This document shows positions 1-4,366 of a stretch of DNA of 5,817 nt, in pieces (position 1 is the stretch's first letter; the number at the start of each line of letters is the position of its first letter). The notes under the pieces are model-generated. The model had not been told where the DNA came from and did not search any database. It saw only the letters and a list, made by a program, of their open reading frames with translations. A program made the translations under genes and the position numbers. This stretch comes from JACZWZ01 sp964194935 (GTDB lineage Bacteria > Actinomycetota > Acidimicrobiia > Spongiisociales > UBA11373): positions 1 through 5,817 of the forward strand of contig CAXMOL010000139.1 of NCBI GenBank assembly GCA_964194935.1, given 5' to 3'.

Positions 1-543
1 TCCAAGGTCGGCGATGTTGGTCCCACGGCGAATTCCGAACATCTGCCAAGGCGTTGCGGGCTCGCTGAACCCGAGTTGCAGCGTCGTATACGACGACAGA
101 TGCTCTCCTTCACCGAGGTCGCTGCTGCCGTCGACAAAGACAACTCTGATGCCCGGCCCGACCCACGTGATGGTGCGCATCGGACCTTCGAAGACACACC
201 CATGTTCTTCGATCCATTCGGAGTCGGCGGCCGGCTCACCAAACGACTCCAACATCGCATCGATGATCGACTGTGCCGGATCGCCAAGACCTCCGAAATG
301 GCCGAGGCCGTCGAGAAGCAATGCGTATGCCGGGTCGTCCGGAAGCGGTTCGGGCCCCTGGAACTCCACTTCAGGGGTAGTGGTGGTCGCCGGCGGAAGC
401 GTCGTCGTCGTCGAGGTGGTGCTGGTGGATGTCGACGTCGAAGTACTCGACGTCGACGTGCTGCTGGTGGTCGGAGCTGCCGCTTCGACCCCGCACGCCG
501 CAACGAAAACGACAAGCGATAGGAGCGAGTACAGGCTTCTCAC
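1..543 (-). CDS. Secreted lipoprotein with Ser/Thr-rich linker, partial (C-terminus beyond left edge)
   Basis: I read 181 codons from a GTG at 543 with no stop before base 1, so the gene is cut by the window edge. The start is supported by GGAG (549-552) five bases upstream. Residues 1-16 form a signal peptide (basic start MRS, then a hydrophobic core) ending in a lipobox, FVAAC, so Cys17 should be lipidated and the protein anchored on the outer face of the membrane. Residues 24-58 are a linker of almost only Ser, Thr and Pro. The globular part starts near residue 65; residues 85-181 contain GDPAQSIIDAML, LGEP-like FGEP, a W at 110, C116, ITWVG and VVFVDG. From memory this pattern resembles a module common in secreted Acidimicrobiia proteins of unknown function (Gly-Asp-x-Ala start, Gly-x-Pro, one Cys, then a FxDG strand); that is recall, not a search. 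Function unknown. The lipoprotein call is firm; the module call is tentative. Confidence 0.85.
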   Translation of the reverse strand, partial: MRSLYSLLSLVVFVAACGVEAAAPTTSSTSTSSTSTSTSTSTTSTTTTLPPATTTTPEVEFQGPEPLPDDPAYALLLDGLGHFGGLGDPAQSIIDAMLESFGEPAADSEWIEEHGCVFEGPMRTITWVGPGIRVVFVDGSSDLGEGEHLSSYTTLQLGFSEPATPWQMFGIRRGTNIADLG

Positions 544-590
544 GATGTCTCCAGATCCACACCGGCACGGTACCGCGCATGGACCTCCAT
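540..590 (-). CDS. Possible leader ORF overlapping the lipoprotein start
   Basis: An ATG at 590 opens a 16-codon frame, MEVHARYRAGVDLETS, whose TGA stop (540-542) overlaps the downstream GTG in a GTGA arrangement, the geometry of translationally coupled genes. A G-rich Shine-Dalgarno-like run, GAGGGGGAG (598-606 on the plus strand as its complement), lies seven bases upstream. The peptide has no run of one amino acid, so it does not look like a classical amino-acid attenuator. The G-rich run may simply be a remnant of the neighbouring palindromic repeat, and a frame this short can occur by chance. Listed as a candidate only. Confidence 0.22.
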   Translation of the reverse strand: MEVHARYRAGVDLETS

Positions 591-612
591 CTTGTTACTC
601 CCCCTCAGGCAC

Positions 613-755
613 GGTTGTCAGAACCCCCCACCAAACGGCTGCGGATCTAGCTACCACGTTCGGGGCCTTCTCGGCCCCGAAGCGCCTCCGCATGGCGGTG
701 CCGCCTTCGGCGGCCAGTGTTCTACGTTTGACTCCCCCCAAAGGGGAGAGTTGTC
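613..755 (-). repeat. Palindromic intergenic element, copy A (long form)
   Basis: Read on the minus strand, it begins with a hairpin of ACTCTCCCC and GGGGGGAGT around a TTT loop (751 to 731). The variable stem follows directly as CAAACG (730-725), paired with CGTTTG (637-632), and then GTGGGGGG (631-624). The 87 bases enclosed by the variable stem hold two further hairpins: GCCGCC/GGCGGC around a three-base loop (700-714), and a perfect nine-base stem TTCGGGGCC/GGCCCCGAA (659-667 and 673-681). This copy is therefore a branched version of the shorter copies B, C and D. No target-site duplication or transposase is visible. Confidence 0.75.
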
Positions 756-806
756 AGAGGGGAAGAGTTGCCCAACGCTCCACTGCGAGACGCGATTGAT
801 CATCCT

Positions 807-865
807 GTTCTGAACACTCTCCCCTCTGGGGGGAGTCAGCGAGCGAAGCGAGCTGGTGGGGGGTT
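807..865 (+). repeat. Palindromic intergenic element, copy B
   Basis: The first hairpin is ACTCTCCCC (816-824), loop TCT, GGGGGGAGT (828-836). It abuts a second stem, CAGC (837-840) with GCTG (852-855), whose inside reads GA, GC, GAA, GC, GA. This lets GC/GC close a GAA triloop, with tandem G-A mismatches between the two helices. GTGGGGGG (856-863) follows. The 59 bases match copy D (inverted, 3857-3915) at 56 positions, which shows a dispersed repeat family and not chance palindromes. It lies upstream of the CDF gene. Confidence 0.85.
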
Positions 866-900
866 GTCCGACTCAAGGCAATCCGCCAACCAGCAGGTAG

Positions 901-927
901 AACACCCCCCACCAAAAGGGAGAGTTG
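901..927 (-). repeat. Shortened copy E of the palindromic element
   Basis: On the minus strand it reads ACTCTCCC (925-918), TTTT (917-914), then GGTGGGGGGT (913-904). Compared with the other copies, the 3' half of the first hairpin and the whole second stem are missing, leaving only the outer C-rich and G-rich arms. These arms can still pair with each other with G-T wobbles. It ends 16 bases before the proposed start of the CDF gene and supplies the only purine-rich stretch (AGGGAGAG, 917-924) ahead of it. Confidence 0.6.
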
Positions 928-943
928 TTTTCTCTCTTCTATC

Positions 944-1963
944 GTGGCGCACAATATGGGCGAGGGACACGACCACACACACCCACCTGAAGGTATCGCC
1001 GACCGACTACGGCGCGCCGTCTCCCACTCGCACGACCACACCGAGGCGGCGCCACTCGCCGACACCGGCGCCGAAGGGGTGCGGGCCTCCAAGGTTTCAC
1101 TCCTCGGTTTGGGGATCACCGCGGCGCTGCAGGCTGTCTTGGTTGTCTTCACCGGTTCGGTGGCGCTGTTGTCCGACACCCTTCACAATCTCACCGATGC
1201 CCTGACCGCCATCCCCTTGTGGATCGCCTTTGCTCTGGGTCGGCGCGCCAGCTCGAAGCGGTACACCTTCGGATTGGGTCGGGCCGAGGACCTGGCCGGG
1301 TTGCTGATCGTCACCGCCATCGCGGTTTCCGCCGGGGGCGTGGCGTGGGAGTCGACAAGACGCCTCTTCGATCCGAGAGGGCTCGATCACATTCCATGGG
1401 TTATCGCCGCCGGGTTCATCGGAGCAGCCGGCAATGAGCTCGTAGCCCGCTACCGGATCCGGATAGGTCGCAGAATCTCTTCGGCTGCGCTGGTCGCCGA
1501 CGGCCAGCACGCTCGCACCGATGCACTTACGTCGCTGGCAGTCGTGGCCGCCGGCGTCGGTGCGGCCCTGGACGCCGATTGGGTCGACCCGGTGGCTGGC
1601 CTGGTCGTCGCAGCCATGATCCTCGTCCTGCTCCGTCGCTCGGCCGCACGGGTGTTTGGGCGATTCCTCGACGCCGTGGATCCCGAATCGGTCGACCGAG
1701 CGCACGAGGTCGCTGCTGCGGTTGACGGAGTTATCTCAGTCGAAGGCGTCCGGATGCGGTGGCACGGTCATCGAATGCTGATTGATCTGGTCGCTGCTGT
1801 AGATCCCGACCTCTCAGTACGTGAAGGTCATCGAATCGCACAACAGATCAGCCATGACCTCTTGCACGCATATCCCTTCAAGGTCGAGGTGCTCGTCCAC
1901 ATCGATCCGTGTGACGTACCCGACGCCCACGACACCACTGCACACCATCGGAGTTCCGAGTAG
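944..1963 (+). CDS. Cation diffusion facilitator (CDF) transporter, probably zinc
   Basis: This is a 339-residue inner-membrane antiporter of the CDF family, which exports divalent metals (Zn2+, also Cd2+ or Co2+) in exchange for protons. The N-terminus is His-rich (H3, H9, H11, H13, H28, H30, H32), probably a cytosolic metal-binding tail. Six hydrophobic segments follow at roughly 51-72, 75-98, 117-135, 150-168, 184-208 and 216-232. The transport site is HNLTD in segment 2 (H81, D85) and HARTD in segment 5 (H189, D193); two HxxxD pairs are typical of the zinc-preferring ZnT/ZitB/CzcD group. The loop YTFGLGRAE (107-115) and WVDPVAGL (213-220) are family hallmarks. Residues 240-325 form the cytosolic dimerisation domain. 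The start is uncertain: the GTG at 944 has a purine-rich stretch 19 bases upstream, too far for a normal ribosome site; an ATG at 956 would remove only four residues. Metal specificity is inferred. Confidence 0.93.
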   Translation: MAHNMGEGHDHTHPPEGIADRLRRAVSHSHDHTEAAPLADTGAEGVRASKVSLLGLGITAALQAVLVVFTGSVALLSDTLHNLTDALTAIPLWIAFALGRRASSKRYTFGLGRAEDLAGLLIVTAIAVSAGGVAWESTRRLFDPRGLDHIPWVIAAGFIGAAGNELVARYRIRIGRRISSAALVADGQHARTDALTSLAVVAAGVGAALDADWVDPVAGLVVAAMILVLLRRSAARVFGRFLDAVDPESVDRAHEVAAAVDGVISVEGVRMRWHGHRMLIDLVAAVDPDLSVREGHRIAQQISHDLLHAYPFKVEVLVHIDPCDVPDAHDTTAHHRSSE

Positions 1964-2052
1964 GAGTGAGATCACCGGTGGATTTCATCTGTGCAGGATC
2001 GGGTGGAGATGCCTACTCTCCTCACTCGCCCGCGACCTGAGGGGGTCCCTGA

Positions 2053-2751
2053 ATGCTCCGCCGAACCTCGTTTCTCCTGGTGGTGATCGCAATGGCGATC
2101 GCAGCCTGTGGAGACGACGCGCCAGCCGACTCGACTGCGGGCCCGGCGACCACGGTGCAACCACCCCCGCCCAGTTCGACCGCCCCTCCGACGACCGCTA
2201 CGGCTGCTCGCCAGCCCACAGAGGCGGAGACTCGCTCGGCAGCATTGCTCTTCGACTGGGATGTGACATTCACCAAAACCGCCACCGTCGTCACCCCTCC
2301 AGTAGGCGAAATGGCGAATGGGACCGTGTACATGATCGATCTCGAAATCGAAGGCGTCTGTGACGACGCGAGCTGCATCCAGGAGAGCCACGCCCATGTC
2401 GACAACCCGTGGTGGGGTTGGACGATCACCGAACCGCTCCTTGACTCGGAGTGGGTCTTTGCCAACGATCGATGGACGATCGCGATGGACGGCTACTACC
2501 TGAGCGCTGGATACGGTGCCGGCAACGACTGCATCTACGCCTGGAACGAGCAGTGGGACATCCAGGTGACCGAGGCAGTCCAAAACGGCAACATCTGGTT
2601 GGCAACCGGCTTCATGGGGACGATGGTTCGCTCCGAGGGCCTCGACCAGGTGCGATCGGCCCTGGCGATCGGCAACGGATACTGCCCCCCGTACCAAGGC
2701 GAAACGAAGTGGGACGCCGCCAGCACCCGAGTGATGGCGCCGATTCCGTAG
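2053..2751 (+). CDS. Orphan secreted lipoprotein with Pro/Thr linker and four mature cysteines
   Basis: The protein has 232 residues. The ATG has a good ribosome site, GAGGGGG (2039-2045), seven bases upstream. Residues 1-18 are a signal peptide (MLRR, then a hydrophobic core) with lipobox AIAAC, giving a lipidated Cys19 followed by Gly-Asp-Asp. Residues 24-56 are a Pro/Thr/Ala linker. The mature domain (60-232) is rich in Trp and Tyr and has Cys103, Cys108, Cys160 and Cys211, which could form two disulfides outside the cell. A conspicuous aromatic stretch is NPWWGWTI (118-125). I do not recognise the family and assign no function. The gene follows the CDF gene by 89 bases on the same strand, so co-transcription is possible but unproved. 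It ends 20 bases from the stop of the convergent oxidoreductase gene, with no obvious terminator between them. Confidence 0.85.
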   Translation: MLRRTSFLLVVIAMAIAACGDDAPADSTAGPATTVQPPPPSSTAPPTTATAARQPTEAETRSAALLFDWDVTFTKTATVVTPPVGEMANGTVYMIDLEIEGVCDDASCIQESHAHVDNPWWGWTITEPLLDSEWVFANDRWTIAMDGYYLSAGYGAGNDCIYAWNEQWDIQVTEAVQNGNIWLATGFMGTMVRSEGLDQVRSALAIGNGYCPPYQGETKWDAASTRVMAPIP

Positions 2752-2771
2752 AGACGAGATTCGGACGAGCG

Positions 2772-3629
2772 TCAGCCGCCCATCGTCTCAATGAGTATGG
2801 CGAGGTCCTCGAGGTCTTGCAGCACGGCCTCTCGATCGTCCTGGGGAAGTCCGAACACCGCCCGGACGACGCCGATCTCGGCGAGCTGCTCCAGGTCGGC
2901 CGGGTCCCGGGGAGAGCCGAAGACGCCGACTTCGACCGAATCGGGATCGCGACCCGCGTCGGCCAACCCCTCCCGGACCTTGGTTATCCCGCCGACAACG
3001 TCGTGGCGACGCCCGATCGGCATCCATCCGTCACAGAACTCTGCGATGTCCGCAATCGTCTTGGGGCCGGCGGCCCCACCCATGATCACCGGGGGATGTG
3101 GCTGCTGGACCGGCTTGGGCCATGACCACGACGGCTCGAACTTCACATGCTCCCCATCGAACGACGCCTCGTCCTCGGTCCACAAAGCCTTCATGGCAAG
3201 GATGTTCTCGCGCAAGATCGCCCGTCGCTCCAGATAGGCCGTCCCGTGATGGGCCATCTCCTCTTTGTTCCAGCCGTATCCGATCCCGAACATGACCCGT
3301 CCGTTGGAGATCATGTCGAGCGACGCCACTTGCTTGGCGAGCCAGATCGGATCGCGCTGAGCTACAAGTGTGATTCCGGTCCCGAGCCGAATTGTCGAAG
3401 TGACCGCAGCAGCAGCGGCCAGGGCAACAAACTGATCGTGGGTACGCCAGTAGTACTCCGGAAGGGGCTCAGCGCCCTCCACACCACCCCGCGGGGTACT
3501 CCTACTCACCGGGATGTGGCTGTGTTCGGGATACCACAGAGACTCGAACCCGAGTTCCTCAACCACCTTGGCGAGTTCGACGGGCTGGATCGTTTGGTCG
3601 GTCGGGAAGATGGATACGCCAATTTTCAT
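2772..3629 (-). CDS. Luciferase-like (LLM class) oxidoreductase, probably F420-dependent
   Basis: The protein has 285 residues, full length for the short single-domain LLM family that folds as a TIM barrel and uses reduced coenzyme F420 (FMN in some relatives). The N-terminal strand MKIGVSIF and GFESLWYPEHSHIP (27-40) are typical. The strongest signature runs from RLGTGITLVAQRDPIWLAKQ (81-100) through SLDMISNGRVMFGIGYGWN (103-121). PHPPVIMGG (178-186) and FCDGWMPI (198-205) complete the pattern. From memory it is closest to the TIGR03619 type (actinobacterial F420-dependent LLM enzymes), whose members mostly have unknown substrates. Cytosolic. There is no Shine-Dalgarno sequence before the ATG at 3629; a -10-like TAGCCT six bases upstream suggests a leaderless transcript. 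The gene stands alone, so its substrate cannot be inferred from neighbours. Confidence 0.93.
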   Translation of the reverse strand: MKIGVSIFPTDQTIQPVELAKVVEELGFESLWYPEHSHIPVSRSTPRGGVEGAEPLPEYYWRTHDQFVALAAAAAVTSTIRLGTGITLVAQRDPIWLAKQVASLDMISNGRVMFGIGYGWNKEEMAHHGTAYLERRAILRENILAMKALWTEDEASFDGEHVKFEPSWSWPKPVQQPHPPVIMGGAAGPKTIADIAEFCDGWMPIGRRHDVVGGITKVREGLADAGRDPDSVEVGVFGSPRDPADLEQLAEIGVVRAVFGLPQDDREAVLQDLEDLAILIETMGG

Positions 3630-3635
3630 GACGCG

Positions 3636-3641
3636 AGGCTA
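3636..3641 (-). promoter_or_regulatory. Candidate -10 box of a leaderless promoter
   Basis: On the minus strand TAGCCT fits the actinobacterial -10 pattern TAnnnT, and exactly six bases separate it from the ATG at 3629. Transcription starting about seven bases after a -10 box would begin at the A of the start codon. This fits the absence of a ribosome site. No good -35 is visible: the expected place is a run of G at the edge of a small hairpin (3653-3674). This is inference from spacing. Confidence 0.4.
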
Positions 3642-3651
3642 CCGGCCCCAG

Positions 3652-3675
3652 AATCACTCCCCCCTTTGAGTGATC
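3652..3675 (-). repeat. Small hairpin, possibly a degenerate repeat copy
   Basis: ATCACTC (3653-3659) and GAGTGAT (3668-3674) form a perfect seven-base stem around CCCCCTTT. The ACTC/GAGT ends and the C-run recall the first hairpin of the palindromic element, but the G-run is missing. It lies 24-45 bases upstream of the luciferase-like start, over the expected -35 region, so it could affect that promoter. A regulatory role is speculation. Confidence 0.4.
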
Positions 3676-3703
3676 TGTCGCGTTTAGCGCCCGACGGTTG
3701 GTT

Positions 3704-3763
3704 GGATCACTCTCCCCTCTGGGGGGAGTCAATCGGCCGCAGGCCGATTGGTGGGGGGATTCA
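3704..3763 (+). repeat. Palindromic intergenic element, copy C
   Basis: The first hairpin, ACTCTCCCC (3709-3717), TCT, GGGGGGAGT (3721-3729), is identical to that of copy B. The second stem has a quite different sequence but pairs perfectly over nine bases: CAATCGGCC (3730-3738) with GGCCGATTG (3742-3750) around a GCA loop. GTGGGGGG (3751-3758) follows, as in every full copy. The change of stem sequence with pairing preserved is the main evidence that structure matters in this family. Confidence 0.85.
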
Positions 3764-3856
3764 CTAAGTCGCGGCAATCGGGCTGCCTATCGGACGCACA
3801 CCGACTCGGCGAACTGACCCACAAGACGTATTGGCCTGATAGAGACGAAGACCGGG

Positions 3857-3915
3857 CACCCCCCACCAGCTCGCTTCGCTTGCTGACTCCCCCCAAAGGG
3901 GAGAGTGTTCAGAAC
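3857..3915 (-). repeat. Palindromic intergenic element, copy D
   Basis: It matches copy B in inverted orientation at 56 of 59 positions. On the minus strand the first hairpin is 3906-3886 with a TTT loop, the second stem is CAGC (3885-3882) with GCTG (3870-3867) enclosing the GCGAAGC mini-hairpin (3879-3873), and GTGGGGGG is 3866-3859. It begins 13 bases after the stop of the small lipoprotein, in the same direction of reading. It could therefore work as a 3' hairpin for that transcript, although it lacks the T-run of an intrinsic terminator. Confidence 0.85.
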
Positions 3916-3928
3916 AGAACCGTCGGTC

Positions 3929-4216
3929 CTAACCGCGCTTGGCCGTGTGGGATCCGCCGACAAACGAAACGATGGCGAACACGAAACCAAAGTCGTACCA
4001 ATTGCCGCTGTTGTGCACCTCGTAGACATTGACGCTGTCCTTGAACAACGAGATGACCAGCGTTACCGGCGAGATGATCCCGTGCCAAAAACCGAGCCAG
4101 AACCCGGCGACGTCGCCTTCGACATCGGCCAGTCCGACTGCCTCGTTGGGCCCGGCGGCACACGCAGCAAACACCAGCACGACTACGACCAGTAGGGGTA
4201 GGTAGGTCCGCTTCAC
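3929..4216 (-). CDS. Small lipoprotein, conserved family of unknown function
   Basis: I start this 95-residue protein at the GTG at 4216 because GAGGAG (4222-4227) lies five bases upstream; an in-frame GTG at 4222 would overlap that ribosome site. The product begins MKRTYLPL, has a hydrophobic signal and a lipobox LVFAAC with Cys18-Ala, so it should be lipid-anchored. The mature part has a hydrophobic stretch FWLGFWHGIISPVTLVISLF (about 39-58), the motif VNVYEVHNSG (62-71), then WYDFGFVFAIVSFVGG (73-88). From memory, small bacterial lipoproteins with this FWxGxWHGxIxPxTLIxSLF ... YEVHN ... WYxFGF pattern occur widely and have no known function. The two hydrophobic stretches suggest contact with the membrane beyond the lipid anchor. 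It diverges from the flavoprotein gene across about 150 bases. Function unknown; the gene itself looks real. Confidence 0.82.
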   Translation of the reverse strand: MKRTYLPLLVVVVLVFAACAAGPNEAVGLADVEGDVAGFWLGFWHGIISPVTLVISLFKDSVNVYEVHNSGNWYDFGFVFAIVSFVGGSHTAKRG

Positions 4217-4366
4217 ATTCACTCCTCAGTTCGAACCATCCCCAAAGCTACCCCGGCCGATCAATCCGTTTCGCGGGCGTGCCATCTCCTGATGACTGGA
4301 GACTGACGACTACTTCGTTGTAGCGTGTCTCGCCATGCTCAGGGGAAGAAGGCAAAGGAGGGAGGC
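4217..4366. promoter_or_regulatory. Divergent control region between small lipoprotein and flavoprotein
   Basis: Both genes are transcribed outward from here, so both promoters should lie inside. On the minus strand TAGCTT (in GGTAGCTTT, near 4247-4255) is a TAnnnT-type -10 candidate for the lipoprotein, without a clear -35. On the flavoprotein side there are three abutting seven-base repeats, GACTGGA, GACTGAC and GACTACT (4294-4314), running into a short imperfect hairpin, ACG-CTAC with GTAG-CGT and one bulged A (4306-4326). The hairpin ends 40 bases before the flavoprotein start and might be an operator. Promoter assignments are weak. Confidence 0.35.
4356..4365 (+). promoter_or_regulatory. 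Strong ribosome binding site that fixes the flavoprotein start
   Basis: AGGAGGGAGG lies directly before GCATGGTG. The AGGAGG core (4356-4361) is five bases from the ATG at 4367 and eight from the next GTG at 4370. It shows that the in-frame GTG at 4325, which would add 14 charged and Gly-rich residues ahead of the FAD-binding strand, is not the start. Confidence 0.85.

Larger units (their letters stand above)
544..943. other. Gene-free intergenic region filled with palindromic repeats
   Basis: About 400 bases separate the start of the left lipoprotein (minus) from the CDF gene (plus), so the two genes diverge. I find no convincing coding frame here other than the doubtful leader ORF. Most of the region consists of repeat copy A (minus orientation), copy B (plus) and a shortened copy E (minus). 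Between A and B, the end of A is partly duplicated: GGGGAGAGTTGTC at 743-755 is followed by GGGGAAGAGTTGCC at 759-772. Open frames across this region translate the repeats and are not genes. No clear sigma70-like promoter stands out for either gene. Confidence 0.75.
3630..3928. other. Gene-free intergenic region with the second repeat cluster
   Basis: These 299 bases separate the start of the luciferase-like gene from the stop of the small lipoprotein, both on the minus strand. I find no supported gene. The region contains a small hairpin next to the luciferase-like start, repeat copy C in plus orientation and copy D in minus orientation. The 93 bases between C and D (3764-3856) show no further structure I can name. 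Reading frames across the region overlap the lipoprotein antisense or translate the repeats. Confidence 0.75.

Noticed and set aside
431..457. Inverted repeat with 11-base arms, GTCGACGTCGA around AGTAC
   Set aside because: It lies inside the Ser/Thr linker, where repeated TCG and ACG codons readily create GTCGAC palindromes. Probably a by-product of low complexity, not an operator.
14..799. Long plus-strand open frame of 261 codons over the left part of the window
   Set aside because: It is antisense to the left lipoprotein, whose signal peptide, lipobox and Ser/Thr linker make the minus strand the coding one. The Val-rich run is just the reverse of the linker codons, and the rest runs through repeat copy A.
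807..865. Palindromic elements as intrinsic terminators
   Set aside because: The hairpins are GC-rich, but no T-run follows; the terminal sequence is a G-run. Copies also sit upstream of genes in both orientations.
768..1205. Plus-strand open frame running into the CDF gene
   Set aside because: It translates repeat copy B and then overlaps the CDF gene in another frame. It has no ribosome site and no recognisable protein features.
1966..2040. 24-codon frame between the CDF gene and the second lipoprotein
   Set aside because: The only purine-rich site, AGGAG, overlaps its GTG, which is too close for initiation, and the peptide has no features of note.
3704..3915. Copies C and D as the inverted ends of one transposon-like unit
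   Set aside because: The 93 bases between them show no coding content, and the two copies differ in their second stem. Independent insertions in opposite orientation are simpler. The same holds for A and B.
613..3915. Repeats as a CRISPR array
   Set aside because: Copies are few, lie in both orientations, are spaced irregularly, vary inside the unit, and have no cas genes nearby.
3787..4029. Minus-strand 80-codon frame over copy D and the small lipoprotein
   Set aside because: It overlaps the small lipoprotein in another frame, and part of it is translated repeat. The lipoprotein has the better ribosome site and signal peptide.
4325..4366. Upstream GTG start for the flavoprotein (434 residues)
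   Set aside because: The AGGAGGGAGG ribosome site at 4356-4365 lies inside this extension and points to the ATG at 4367, which puts the FAD-binding strand near the N-terminus as usual.
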